64,000 bases of DNA from Diphasiastrum complanatum (GCA_029204225.1 CM055110.1:2308659-2372658); one strand, 5' to 3'; positions 1 through 10,594 are shown, numbered from the stretch's first letter. Numbers and translations: made by a program. The notes: a model not told the origin generated them from the letters alone.

Positions 1-479
1 CCAAAATAGCATTATACAGTCCATAATACATCAGCCTATCACTTTTGGAAAGCACCTAAGATCATACACAATAGCTTGAAGACAATACACACAACAATGC
101 TCTCAATGGAGGAAGAAACAATGACAATGATCTATTGATCTCAATGAAGCATACAAAAGGTTTCTCCAACCTGTTCTCCACGACTTCCCTACTATTTATG
201 GATGAGGAAGATGACTCTCTCTCCTCTCTCTAGAAGGTACTTGACCCTAGATATTCCCTATATAGGAAAAATAGCTAAAAATGGCTTATATGACCAAAAT
301 ACATCAAAATGGTCTCATTTTGAAGGGTATGAAGTTTGACACTTCATCATACTGAAAAAATACAGTAAATAAAAACATTGTGGCCTGGTTCACACGTGTG
401 AAACTCCAGAACCAAAACTATTTACAATTTTAGCCAATTTAGGCCTCAAACTAGCTAGGAAATGTTGACAATTTTCACA
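1..479 (-). repeat. Partial Copia-A-type LTR, reversed
   Basis: Read on the minus strand this begins TGTGAAAATTGTCAAC at 479, very close to the start of the intact Copia-A LTR at 56636 (TGTGAAAAATTGTCAACTAG), and continues with related blocks such as a GGCCTA box and the 14-bp palindrome TTCACACGTGTGAA (389-402), which the intact LTR also has at 57074-57087. The rest runs off the left edge. The copia pol homology to its right starts abruptly at 480, so this LTR appears to be the end of an element inserted into that pol gene. Confidence 0.75.
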
Positions 480-1111
480 GGTAGTTTGATTTATTTGACA
501 CACACACGACCTGATATTGCTTATGTTGTTGGTGTTGTTAGTCATTTATGCAATATCCTAGTCGAACACACTGGAAGTTTGCTAAACGTATTCTCAGATA
601 CATTCGAGAGACATTGAATTTAGGTTTGAAGTATGATCAGCCTGAAGCGCCAATATTGATAGGATATACAGATGCTGATTGGGCAGGTAATACTAATGAC
701 AGAAGGTCTACTAGTGGTCATACATTCAGTTATGGTATAGCTGCAGTTTCATGGAATAGCAAAAAGCAACCTACAGTAGCCTTATCCTCGATAGAAGCTG
801 AATATCGAGCACTCAGCAATGCTGCACAAGAAGCGGTATGGTTACGAAGATTGCTTGTGGATTTAGGTCAACCATAGGTGGATGAGACTACTATATCTTG
901 TGACAATCAAAGTTGCATTCACCTTGCCAAAAATCTAGTTTTACATGCTCGAACCAAGCACATCGAAATACATTATCATTTTGTTCAAGAAATTTTTTTT
1001 GATGGAGCCATTGATCTTGTTTTCTGTAAATCTGAAGATCAAGTGGCAGATATTTTTACTAAGTCATTAGGTAGATGTAAATTTGAAAAGTTTTGTACTC
1101 TACCAGGATAG
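480..1111 (+). pseudogene. Copia-B pol fragment (RT end and RNase H)
   Basis: This is the C-terminal end of a Ty1/copia polyprotein: the end of reverse transcriptase (GSLIYLT..TRPDIAY at 480-521), then the copia RNase H with DADWAG, the SWNSKKQ motif, SSIEAEY, and the terminal HIEIHYHF and VADIFTKSLG motifs. It is broken by a one-base loss near 547 (the frame changes between SHL and MQYP) and by an in-frame TAG at 875-877, after which the same frame resumes. The 5' end is cut off by the reversed LTR at 479. The product would be a non-functional remnant. Confidence 0.9.
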
Positions 1112-1131
1112 AAGAATGTAATTTTATCATT

Positions 1132-1140
1132 GAGGGAGAG
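1132..1140 (+). other. Polypurine tract of Copia-B
   Basis: GAGGGAGAG directly precedes the TGTTAG start of the 3' LTR, the normal place for the plus-strand primer of an LTR retrotransposon. Confidence 0.8.
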
Positions 1141-1417
1141 TGTTAGAAATCAATGATAAACTTCTTTGTTACACTTCCTAGTTAGACTTCCTAGTTATTG
1201 TTTACGATGTACTTTATTACTAGCTGTAACTAGCCGTAGGATAGTCTAGTAGTCTACTCCTAGGTTCTCCCTCTCTATTAGGGTTCAAGGTTTATATGTA
1301 CATTTTACATTTAGTATGAGTTAGTGTGATAGAGTGATATTGCGTGTTCTTCTTCCGCATCCCTACTTGGTGATTGCGTATGGTGAATGCTTGATGTTGC
1401 ATATCTGATTCTTGAAA
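1141..1417 (+). repeat. Copia-B 3' LTR
   Basis: It starts with TGTTAGAAATCAATG immediately after the polypurine tract. Its first ~85 bp recur inverted at 4267-4351, and its middle block (1229-1300) recurs in direct orientation at 4198-4266. The 3' end is set by the resumption of antisense gypsy sequence; AAGGG at 1418-1422 is the complement of CCCTT at 4352-4356 next to the other LTR fragment, consistent with a 5-bp target duplication. The 3' terminus lacks the canonical CA. Confidence 0.7.
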
Positions 1418-1960
1418 AAGGGTATGGTATGCTGGACTACTGTTGGTGGTATACCCTTCAGATCCTTGTAATTCCATCTGAAGCAATCTTTGTATTCTAC
1501 CAACCGTTGCACGTAGCCTTGTGAATTGAGTGGGTGTCAACTGTTCTCCCACATGCGCAATTTTCTCTTCTTCACTTGGCTCAGCTAGATTCATGGGATG
1601 TGTAGGTCCTTCAAAGACTTGTTCCGCTGGTTCCTGATTCTGGTCAGGTTCTCTTTGTGTTTGCACATCATGATTAGCACATTTTCTAAGGTATAGTTCT
1701 TGAAGGTCTCTAGCATCTCGTGAACTGGCATTCGGTGGGATTCCTCCTTCAGCATGTTGATCTTAGTTTGACTTATAATCTTTGGATTATCAGTCATCTG
1801 TGAGCATGACGACACTGTGTCTGGGTCCATTCGGACCGACCTCAAGGAGTCCAACACTTTCGTTTTTTCTTTCCTGCCCATGTAGTTGGAGTCATCGATT
1901 GTTGTTTTTCTTAGGAACTGGTGCAATATTCGTTTCATGATTACAAATATCAATATCTGT
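1418..1960 (-). pseudogene. Gypsy-2 pol linker fragment (protease-RT spacer)
   Basis: Minus-strand reading frames match the plus-strand stretch 51717-52220 of the gypsy element further right, sharing strings such as LDSLRSVRMDP, VHEMLETFKNYTLE, HVGEQLTPTQF and the QRLL/LELQ block. It is the low-complexity spacer between protease and reverse transcriptase, split between two frames (1591-1953 and 1292-1666). The homology stops at the Copia-B LTR boundary and resumes in the opposite orientation at 4352, so this gypsy copy was split by the Copia-B insertion and then rearranged. Confidence 0.8.
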
Positions 1961-2114
1961 GAAGATTAGTAAGATATATCTTCCTATATCAAGTTTGGGG
2001 GCCATGCCTATCTTATTTCCATTGTATATTTTATTGTACATAAAGGTATGTGAATTGAGCACATAACCTTCTAGAATAGGTCGAGTTTGAGTTAGGTAGG
2101 TTCAATCTTGATGT

Positions 2115-2268
2115 CATGCAAAAGTTTAAATTACATGCAAAGTCATTCAGATTGCATGCAAGCAACATGCAATCACTGCATGCAACATGCAAAGTAGTTT
2201 TCATGATCTACACATGTCTAGGTAATTCTGAGAGTTGACATGCGGTACATGCAATATCCATACATGCA
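2115..2268. repeat. Cluster of eight CATGCA motifs
   Basis: CATGCA occurs at 2115, 2134, 2155, 2166, 2179, 2186, 2248 and 2263 (start positions). The motif equals the RY element bound by plant B3-domain factors, but here it lies just upstream of a retroelement gag ORF, and no host promoter is visible. It may be a degenerate tandem array or part of an element leader. The rest of 1961-2234 shows nothing recognisable. Confidence 0.6.
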
Positions 2269-3164
2269 ATTTTACATGTGGATCCTTGGTAGTTGAGTCA
2301 ACTAAGAGTGTTCCCAACTTTGATGAGTTGGAGTACGATCTTGGAAAATCAGGAGCTAAACCTAATCGTAATACTGTGCAACCTGTGTTCGTTGCTGGCG
2401 ACTCCCTCTGTGTTAGACCAAAGTCTGTGTACCTATTTAAGATTGATCATTATGATGGAGAGAGAGGTGATAAAGCTGATATTTTCATACGAAAATTCAT
2501 GAACTTCTCTTTCCTAGATGGTTTCTCACAACCCGACGATTGGAAATTGTTATTTCCATTATACCTGACCAATAAAGCTCGAGATTGGTATGATAATGTT
2601 GAAGCTTTTGAAATCCATTCTCTTGACTCATGGGATACCTTGGTAAAAGCATTCTTGGATGAGTTTTCACCCAAGATGAATATAACGGTTGCTTGTTACC
2701 ATTTGGTAGCTATCAGACAATGTGAAGATGATTATGTGGGAAGATATTCTCATAGATTTAATTGGTTTGTGCAAAAACACATCTCTATCTATGCGCTTCC
2801 AATTGAATTGATATTTGATTACTTCATAAGTGGATTGCAAACAGAGATGCAAGTCCATTTGAGACAAAAGCATCTAACTAGTTTGGATTATGCAATTGAA
2901 AATGCATCCAAATATGAAAATGCTCTGATTGATACTCGTATATCCACATTCTATAATAGCCACAACCAATCCAAAAACGATCAGTTCCTAGTTGAGTCAA
3001 GCTTGGGACCAAATGTGAAATTGGGAGTGGATTATTTCCATTGTCAGGGACATCAAGTCCATTGTGTGATATTAAAATACCATAATTTGACTAAAGGGTT
3101 GGATGCTGACACTCGACTTGAAGATGATTGGGAATGGAAGCCAAGAGCAAAACATAAGTTTTGA
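2235..3164 (+). CDS. Retrotransposon Gag-like protein (gypsy type)
   Basis: This uninterrupted 309-aa ORF belongs to the retrotransposon Gag family, which packages element RNA in virus-like particles. The core lies at about residues 70-240: LFPLYLTNKARDWYDNVE, a SWDTLVKAFLDEFSP block, the REC-like IRQCEDDYVGRYSHRFNWF segment, and a LPIELIFDYFISGLQ helix. A poor zinc knuckle follows at about residues 265-285 (HCQGHQVHC), missing part of the CX2CX4HX4C pattern. It stops where protease should follow, and no pol continues downstream, so it is an isolated gag relic despite its open frame. The first ~50 residues are poorly conserved, so the true start may be later than 2235. The gag of the 48.8-kb element is only distantly similar. 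Confidence 0.7.
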   Translation: MTCGTCNIHTCNFTCGSLVVESTKSVPNFDELEYDLGKSGAKPNRNTVQPVFVAGDSLCVRPKSVYLFKIDHYDGERGDKADIFIRKFMNFSFLDGFSQPDDWKLLFPLYLTNKARDWYDNVEAFEIHSLDSWDTLVKAFLDEFSPKMNITVACYHLVAIRQCEDDYVGRYSHRFNWFVQKHISIYALPIELIFDYFISGLQTEMQVHLRQKHLTSLDYAIENASKYENALIDTRISTFYNSHNQSKNDQFLVESSLGPNVKLGVDYFHCQGHQVHCVILKYHNLTKGLDADTRLEDDWEWKPRAKHKF

Positions 3165-3381
3165 CCTAGGAGTTCATCCCGCCTCTAGGGTCGGAAGAAA
3201 TTGACCAACCATAAATCTTTTAGTAGTATAATTACTACTTTACCCAGCCAGTAATTCCACAACGTGAGGTAACCAGCATTCGTGCTGGTTTTGCAAGTTT
3301 AGCACCTGGTGCTTCTGAACTCCATATGATATGTGAAAGTCTAAAAACCCTGAAAGAAATTTATCCTATGATGTGTGACCG

Positions 3382-3415
3382 GACTCCATAGCCCAATGGA
3401 TAAGGCACTAGAACT
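3382..3415 (+). pseudogene. tRNA-Arg-like 5' half
   Basis: GACTCCATAGCCCAATGG followed by ATAAGGCAC matches the acceptor stem, D-arm and A-box region of a plant tRNA-Arg. The anticodon arm and the B-box half do not follow; an A-run (3429-3437) comes soon after. It could be a truncated tRNA pseudogene or the head of a SINE. Confidence 0.55.
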
Positions 3416-3544
3416 TTAAATGATGATTAAAAAAAAACCAAGCTACTAATTGTGATCTGATTAAGTTACAGTATTATCAAGCTTTGTATGCAAGACCTGA
3501 GATGTTGTTCTTCATGAAGATCCAATGCTGATTGGAACCCTTTT

Positions 3545-3658
3545 GGGTCAGCCTAGGTTGCTATTGGCCAGTCCAGGGGGGTAATCTGTTGCTGCTTAAC
3601 TTGAAGACATGTTGTTGTATGGCTTATGGGTCAGCCTAGGATGTTATTGGCTAGTCCA
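3545..3658 (+). repeat. Two copies of a 31-bp motif, period 83
   Basis: GGGTCAGCCTAGG followed by a TATTGGC..GTCCA tail occurs at 3545-3575 and again at 3628-3658, with about four differences. Confidence 0.65.
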
Positions 3659-3777
3659 TTGGTCTTTGTGTAACCAAAAAGGCTGAGTCCGAAGAATGGG
3701 GACCATTCTTTACCCGTGAAGGTTGCCATTGTTTGTGGGAAAAAAGACCCTTTTTTCAAGTTATCTTTGACGGAAAA

Positions 3778-4206
3778 TCATCGCCACACGCTATTATGCC
3801 AATGCGGAATTTCTTTAAACTGACGCGTAAAATATACTTGCATCCTCCATTGGTGACGACACAAAGCATGCCAATCACCCCAATTGTATTGAGGTCCTGT
3901 ATATGGCATCAGTGTCACAACACTATTTAAAGGGACCTCAATACTACTCAATGCAAAAAGGTCCAAACCAGCCTCAGGAAAGTGTTCACTAGGCATGATC
4001 ATGTACATTCGACCCCAATACGTAAATTTTGTTCCATTTAATAGTAATGGTGATTGGAGTGGCCAACACGAATATCTACTTCTAATAAAAGTTTTTACTA
4101 ATGGTTGCAAGCTAGGTGAAAGAGGAAGGTCAGACAAAGAACCTAGAATGTCTTTTGACATATCAACAGTGCGTAGTAATTTGCAATTATCTTTCAGACT
4201 AGCCAT
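3778..4206 (-). pseudogene. SET-domain-protein fragment, copy 1
   Basis: This 142-aa minus-strand ORF shares about 80 residues with the fragment at 26394-26927 (strings MYMIMPSEHF, LFALSSIEVPLNSVVTLMPY, QYNWGDWH.LCRHQWR) and more weakly with 33230-33420. Copies 2 and 3 continue into a SET-like region, which identifies the family (SET proteins are mostly protein-lysine methyltransferases). This copy holds only sequence upstream of that domain: nucleotide homology to copy 2 covers about 3833-4082, and the C-terminal 16 residues are unrelated. Its start codon abuts the rearranged Copia-B LTR fragment. It is a gene scrap, not a functional gene. Confidence 0.6.
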
Positions 4207-4351
4207 ATGATAGTCTAGTAGTCTACTCCTAGGATCTCCCTCTCTATTAGGGTTCAGGATTTATGTAACTAGTAATAAAGTACATCGTAAACAATAACTA
4301 GAAAGTGTAACTAGGAAGTGTAACAATGAAGTTTATCATTGATTTCTAACA
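4198..4351 (-). repeat. Scrambled Copia-B LTR fragment
   Basis: Positions 4267-4351 are the reverse complement of the LTR start at 1141-1225 (ending TTTCTAACA), while 4198-4266 match 1229-1300 in the direct orientation. The two LTR blocks therefore have opposite relative orientation in the two copies. The right edge abuts gypsy pol (CCCTTGGTGGATGG). Confidence 0.75.
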
Positions 4352-5220
4352 CCCTTGGTGGATGGAGCAATCTCCAAGGTGAGCCGCTCCTATCGTTGCA
4401 ACTTGAACTATAAAGAGGAGTTAACTCAATCCGTTATTGCTTCCATTCCCCTTTCCACCATACTTGTTCCTTCTTATACAGTTGCCACCACCACCTCAGC
4501 TCCTACTACCACCACCTTACCATCAGATCCACAATTCTGCTTTCCACCCTCACATTATACAGCTTTGTTTAGAGATGTCAGTAACATGTCGAAGACTACC
4601 AAACAGGCCCTTGAGACCCATGTTGAGATGTCTTTCCACTTGCACTAGTTCGTGAGTCAGAATGAAGAGTTGGCTGATCAATTAGCCGAGAAGACTAAGG
4701 ATATGGAAGCTTGCCAAGTAGAACTCAAGGACTAGAGGATGTGAGCCATAGAGAATGAGCTGAGAAGCCAAGAACCACAAGGATTGATCCAACAACAGAT
4801 TCCAAGACTTCTTGCAGCTACAAGATCAGCTCAAGCAAAAAGACACACAAGCCTCTACCGAGCAACACCGGTTGACAGCCATACCAGCTGATCTAACCCA
4901 AATGAGACCCAAAGATATTGTTGTAGTACCACCACCTGGAAAAGCCATCCAGATACAGAGGTATGTGGAACTGATTCGGAGGTATGAACCCCACAAGGCC
5001 AATACCAAGATTCATCAAGACCACTATGAGAAGAAGTTGCTTGAATCTTAGAGTCAAATTTAGAAGATGTAGCGGGACTTACAAAAAGTCATAGAACAAG
5101 TGAACCAGTTCTGGAGCACTACATGCAAGGTACAAATAAGGCTAGCTCATCCAGAGAAGAAAAAAGACCAAGATATACACGGCAAGGGAGGATCATCCGA
5201 GACCGCTACCTGACTACCCC
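4352..5220 (+). pseudogene. Gypsy fragment: RT start joined to a coiled-coil 3' ORF
   Basis: The first ~75 bp (VDGAISKVSRSYRCN) match the start of gypsy reverse transcriptase at 52227-52300. The sequence then jumps to a Thr/Pro-rich and coiled-coil type region (about 4440-5050: TTTSAPTTTT, NEELADQLAEKTKDMEACQVELKD, LKQKDTQASTEQHRLTA) with stops at about 4647 and 4733 and frame changes. This resembles the extra ORF some plant gypsy lineages carry downstream of integrase. Reverse transcriptase, RNase H and integrase are missing, so it is an internal deletion derivative. Confidence 0.6.
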
Positions 5221-5990
5221 CACCGAGACACTGACCCCCCATTCCTTCTTGTTGGACCCTTTCCATGCCTCCCTAATTGGTCGGATCTAGAGAGAAAAGA
5301 AGGGATTTTGTCATGTAGTATCGGGCTTCAATCGAATGGGGAGAGGGCTACGCGACAAAATAGGAGTAGGGATCTAGGCTTGTTAAGGTTGTTAATCTTA
5401 GCTTCAAATCTACTCGTGGAATAGCCTAGATTGGCGTTCATCTCTGATGCTATCTCTCTTTTTGGTCTTTTTTTGGTTTCATTTATTTGTGCTTATCTAG
5501 GCATTCTTGGCTCTAGATCTTCTCCTCAAGAGGTTAGTCTTCTCAAGGGAGGTGAACAGTGAAAGAAAACCTACCTACGGATCCTATTGACCACTTCATG
5601 ATTTTCTTAGTGAAAGAAAGAAGGGATTGAAGAAACAAAATGTTTTTATTACCAAAGCTCTGCTAGCTCTCGACTCCCAACCTGACGAAGACCTCAAAAA
5701 TGAAGAACTCAAAAAACGAAATATTCGCGAACAACACAAACAACAAGAGAAGGTCAAACGACGCGAAACGAAAATGCTCGAGACACTTTCGACCCTTCAC
5801 GCTCCAAAGGACCAGGAAGATCAAACAAGTACCATGAAGTACAGTCCCCTGATATGATATGGTGACATCAGCACAAGAACGTTAGGACATGCCTACCTCG
5901 CCGCTCTTGTAATCTATGATTAGTCTTAGATTGCTTAATCTATCTAATCATAAATGTTACTCTAAATATATGTAGCTGCTAGATGCACTA
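5221..5990 (+). other. Unassigned retroelement-like stretch
   Basis: No clear homology. It contains a 76-aa highly charged ORF (5627-5857, a KKRNIREQHKQQEKVKRRE core) that looks like part of a coiled coil but matches nothing recognisable, and pyrimidine-rich LTR-like sequence around 5455-5550. Confidence 0.35.
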
Positions 5991-6485
5991 ATGATACAAG
6001 AAAAATGCAGAATAGAGAAGTCCGCTAGTGAGCGAGATATTGTAAGCAGAATCCACAAAGATCCAAGAAGTCCACTAGTAAGCGAGACACTGTATGTGGG
6101 AGAACACCGCTTCTCTCATGCCAATGCCTTGTGTGGGTCTGTCACACAGTGCTTGAACAAAAGAGGATCAATAGATGATGTTGTAGTTGTTATGCACATA
6201 TCATTCAAATTGTCTGATCTCGATTGAATTATTGTCTACTCATTGTTTGTGTATCTCATTTGCTTGTTTATCTATTCTGCACATAGGTTCAATCTTGTTC
6301 AATCTTGTTGAATGCTGAATTAACTTAAACATAGATCAACAGTGTCTGTCTACATTCTGGAAGATTGTAAGAATGATATAGCTGGTAGTGACCAGCAATC
6401 AAATTCGAACTCCATCCAAATTCATCACGCAGTATTCGCATCAGGTGATCGCATTTCATTTGCTTAGAAGTCGTGAGTCCCATCA
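5991..6485 (+). repeat. Copia-C LTR (5' boundary uncertain)
   Basis: This is a diverged relative of the LTR at 36421-36929: shared blocks include GGTTCAATCTTGTTCAATC, TTGTTGAATGC, and CAACAGTGTCTGTCTAC followed by a GGAGGATTGTA-type box. It ends just before a tRNA-Met primer-binding site. I could not place the TG start with confidence. Confidence 0.6.
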
Positions 6486-6486
6486 G

Positions 6487-6498
6487 TGGTATCTGAGC
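6487..6498 (+). other. Copia-C primer-binding site
   Basis: TGGTATCTGAGC resembles the copia PBS TGGTATCAGAGC, complementary to the 3' end of initiator tRNA-Met, with one mismatch. Confidence 0.7.
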
Positions 6499-6615
6499 AT
6501 CAGAGTCGGTAATCAGAACTTCTTATAAATTGATATATCCACAAAGCTATTGAATCCAGGAGGCAAAGAATTCAAGACAAAGAACCAATAACAAGTAAAA
6601 ACACAGTTCAAGACG

Positions 6616-7430
6616 ATGGCTTCAATAAGCACTATACAATCAAAGATTTGTATAATCATTGACTCATCAGGGTCAAACTTCCTAGCATGGAAGATAAAGA
6701 CCTCTCTCATATTGAAGGGAGAAGGGCTATGGCCTTGGGAAGATGGCATCGAAGAAATGCAGCAACTACATGCAAGGAGCTACACGAATTGAGAGAAAAG
6801 AACGACAAGGCAATAGCCATGTTGTCATCATCCATCGAAGATAGTCTCACACTTGACCTGGCTACACTCTCCAATGCAAGAAAGATGTGGGATACTTTGC
6901 TCACAAGGTTTCAGATGAAATCACGCAATCAGATCATGCTTCTTGAAGATCAGGTGACAAATCTGCAATGGGATGGCAAAGACCTCACCTCCTTTATTAG
7001 AAAGATGGAGGATCTGTTCCTTTCATTACACAACGCCGGAGTAGAGAATGCAGTATCAGTAGAGAAGCAGTTACCTACCTGCTACAAGCTTTACCAAGAT
7101 ATTTCCAGACAACCCGAACATTGCTAGCAAAGGATCCAACTATGACACTCGAAAAGACAATGATCGAGATTCGAGAGGAAGTCAAAGCTCGTGAGCACCT
7201 TGATCACAAAGATGCTTCTGACCAAACTCTCTACAACAACAAAGAAAAGCCAAAGAAGTAGTTCAAGCCTAAGAGGGAGACTGAAGGCAGGATCGAGACA
7301 ACAAAGGGAGCCAACAGAGGCAGATGGAAGAACAAAGGAAAGCCCAAACAACAGAATGGCAACAAGAAGATATGCATGAGATGCAAACGCGAACGACATA
7401 CTATCGATTCATGCTGGCTAAACCTGAAGA
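6616..7430 (+). pseudogene. Copia-C gag
   Basis: ATG at 6616 opens a copia Gag (MASISTIQSKICIII, SNFLAWKIKTSLILKGEG). The frame shifts near 6770 into the 6687-7127 frame (REKNDKAIAMLSSSIEDSLTLDLATLSNARKMWDTLLTRF) and again near 7110, ending in a zinc knuckle at 7373-7413 with CX2CX4HX4C spacing (CMRC..H....C). The same gag occurs at 37053-37600. Protease, integrase and RT are absent; gypsy 3' sequence follows from about 7570. It is a truncated, frameshifted relic. Confidence 0.8.
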
Positions 7431-7576
7431 TTGTGTATCCATTGAAGCAACAGTTTGTTGTTGGCCAGCTCTTGTCCCTCCTTGCAGCCTCCTATCTTGA
7501 TAACAAAATCCATGGTTTCAGTATGGATTCTATGCTCTCTATTTACGAAGAGACACCAACCGAATCTTTCTAACAG

Positions 7577-9816
7577 GTGTCAAATTCACATAGTCGCCGT
7601 CGTCCATGCAGCGAGATCGTTGTTCCTGACTTGCCTCCCACGACACGTCGACATACTAGGCAATCAACTCAAGTTGCACTTCCACCCCCTGCTGCAATTC
7701 ACACTATGCTATTTGTTTTTCAATCCACTGATGCATCCCTCGCGTCCGCTTCCTCACAAGGTTAGTCTGTGATAATTGGATCTACCATTCCAGTCATAGC
7801 TGCCCAGGCCGCCTCCTCCCCACAACTCTGAGTTATTTCGCCAAACACCCAATCATTCATATATATGTTCAATGATTCCAATCCACTGGGCCCAGATGAG
7901 ATCTTTGAAATGCCCAAGAGTCCCAAAAAATTTCATCTCGAATCCCCTGGAAGAGGATTCAAGCAGTTCCATGATACCGCTACTACATTTGATGATTCCT
8001 TCCAAATCAATCAGCATGATCAAGTTGAATCCGCACCAGACACCCTTAGGGTCATTCATGTTGTTCTATCTTCAAAGTTGTTTGATGCCACAGTGCTCCA
8101 AGGTTTTGAAGAAGCAAATATCTTTGAAGAAGAAGAACCGGCCACACACCAGAGGCCAGTTAGTACAATTCCTACCGGAGCTGTTCCTGTCACTGCTGCT
8201 GCTGGTACTGTTTCTACTACCGTGGATTCTGGTGTTGCAATGGATCTTTTTCTAACCTTGTGCGCGTGATCCAGACCATGATTGATGAAAAGCAAGACAT
8301 GTCCAAGTGCATAGCCGATCTTGGGACAGAGAATACATTGATTAGCCAGAAGGTTATTCAGTTAAATCGAGAACTGAAGACTGCCATGCAACATGAGACA
8401 AAATCTGAAACTGATTTGAAGAAGGCCAATGAGTCCGCTCAAAGACTAGAAGATTACGTGGCTAGTCTTCAGAATGCACTTCTAACGGCACAAGCCAAGG
8501 TTGACAAGGCGGTCCAAGATTCAAAACAACAATCTTGTTGCTAGCAGGTCAATTGGACTTAGCAGAATTGGAATGCGAACGACTTCAAGGTGAATTGGAC
8601 GCAACCACCCTTGAATGTGATTCCTATTTGCAAACCCAAGTGCCTGCTGATTGTCTAGTCACACCGGACGAAATCAGACTTGTTCCAAAAAGTGGAATCC
8701 TACCGTACTACAATGGCGGGGTTTCAAGAAAAATTTGACAAACTCAAAAGGACGGCAACCACTGAGCTTGGCAAGGCAAAGGCAATTATAAAGGATTATG
8801 AAAAAGCAACTGCTCAGGTGTTGAAAGCTGGGCCTCAAATCCAAGTTCCAGTGACGCCACAGTTCTCCCCTCAGCACCAGGAAGGCACATGAATGGATAC
8901 AGAGTTGGGTGCATGCATAGACATGGGAGGAGCTCCAAACATTCCAAACACAATGTCCACCCAACCTACTGAAGCTGGTCCATCTTCATCAAGGGCCAGA
9001 GTCTTATTTCAGAAACCTATCACCATTGAGGATCAAATTCAAAATTTTCTACATCAGCATCTGCATATGTCCTTGAGGGGTGGGTGGATCATTAAGTTCA
9101 AAACCTCTAAGATAGAGGTCGAGAAAGAATTGGACAGGTTACTCGCATTGGGAGTGGCATGGCGTAAGACAGTTTTTGAAACAACGCCTAACTTCATTAC
9201 AAGTTATGTTGCTAGCTCTTGCAAATTGTGAATTATCCTTATTATTTGCCAATGCCAAGACGCAATAAATGGAAAGATTTGGGCGTGCCATTGGATCAAA
9301 TCAGCATCCACACTCCAAATTAGCCCATAATTCATCAAACCTCTAATTGGCAAATTTCAGTCGATTTTATTAGAGCTCTCCAATTTTATGGTGCTGAGTA
9401 TCGCAACTCGCCAGATCCAACTGTGAGACAATCGGCCATTTTTACGAATGATTTGTCCAAGTTGGCATCAACTGCTACGAGATGGAATGATTGCCTACCT
9501 CCATTGTCATTTAATCCATATCTTTCGATGGCGTCTGATAAAGCCCAAGACCAATTGCCCATCACAAGGTTATACTATCATGCAGCCATGCTGGGAAGTT
9601 CTTGGGAGTCAAAGTTTCTGGCTTGGACAACTTCCAATTGGCTTGTTGAAGCTAATAAGTGCCTTTTTCCACACAAGTACGGTTTCAATGCAAAGCGCCT
9701 AGAATGGAGAAGGTGCAGTACCATCTCATCAAGGTACGCCACGAGGCTAACCAAAGCCCGAAGTGAATAAAACCATGAGGTGTCATGGGACCGCCGCCAG
9801 TTTTGGTGGGGGATAC
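7577..9816 (+). pseudogene. Gypsy-1 3' region (post-integrase ORF), frameshifted
   Basis: A series of ORFs in changing frames leads straight into a gypsy 3' LTR: 7577-7765, an acidic Pro/Thr-rich ORF at 7865-8269, a heptad-rich coiled coil at 8260-8544 (KQDMSKCIADLGTEN, LKKANESAQRLEDYV), 8680-8892, 8893-9231 and 9423-9770. Frame changes lie near 8260, 8540 and 8680, with a stop at 8890-8892. The layout (long coiled-coil ORF between integrase and 3' LTR) fits the extra ORF of some plant gypsy lineages; function unknown. A GT-rich, purine-heavy tract (TTTTGGTGGGGGATAC, 9801-9816) is a likely polypurine tract. Confidence 0.6.
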
Positions 9817-10594
9817 TGTTGGAGGGTTTGCGGATCCCAAGGCAATCCTAACCCTAGTTAATAAGTGAGAGGGATTTGGCACCCCGTGTGTGTAAGTCCA
9901 ACCCAATGATCAAATAGTTATTTGATAATTAGAAAGTCAATAAAAGGACTTTAGGCCTTTTTGCTGGACTTTTAATGTCGCAGACTTAAATGTCAAGTTA
10001 GTGAATAAAGTTGGTTCTCCCACCAAAATTGGTTCAAATTCAAATTCAAATTGCTTCTCTCCAATTTTGAAAGGGTTCCCACTCTTTTTTAAATATAATA
10101 GTTAGGGAGGTAGAAATGGACCAATAGGATTTTGAGGCCAGGGTCCTCCTCTCTACTATAAATAGTGCCAAACTCGAGTTTGGAAAACATCCACATATCT
10201 TCGTTTCAATAAAGCAGATTGGTTCTCTTGTGAAATGGATTCATGAATGTCCTCTCTATCACTTTTCCTCCATCTCTCATGCCTTTCATTGTATTTGCTT
10301 ATTGTTGGATCTAATTGTTATTGGGATTGCACATTTTTATACTTTTTGTGAGAGAGAAAGGGAGAGAGAGAAAGAGTAAGCTTTCTTCATTATGGATGTA
10401 GTGTTAATGATTGTAGTGTTAATGCTTAGGGTTAATGGATGTTAGAGTTAAATCTGGATCTTCCATTCATGCTGAATTCTGAGATATGCTATCGCTCTCG
10501 TGGGAACAAACCTCCGCGTGACAACTAACTTCTAATCTTCGATGCTAGATCTTGGGTTGAGGTTAAAATAGGAAAGAAACCCAGTACACCTACA
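9817..10594 (+). repeat. Gypsy-1 3' LTR
   Basis: It starts TGTTGGAGGGTTTGCGGATC and ends CCTACA. It is homologous along its length to the LTR at 33820-34544, sharing a TATA-like CTACTATAAATAG (about 10153-10165), the AATAAAGCAGATTGG block and GGAAAGAAACCCA near the end. No PBS follows, consistent with a 3' LTR. 10595-10724 is short unassigned sequence. Confidence 0.8.

Larger units (their letters stand above)
3165..3777 (+). other. Non-coding stretch after gag
   Basis: No coding sequence is recognisable. It contains a tRNA-like 5' half (3382-3415) and two copies of a ~31-bp motif (3545-3575 and 3628-3658). Confidence 0.5.

Noticed and set aside
389-402. TTCACACGTGTGAA as a host promoter G-box
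   Set aside because: The same palindrome is a fixed part of Copia-A-type LTRs (57074, 62282), so it is element sequence here.
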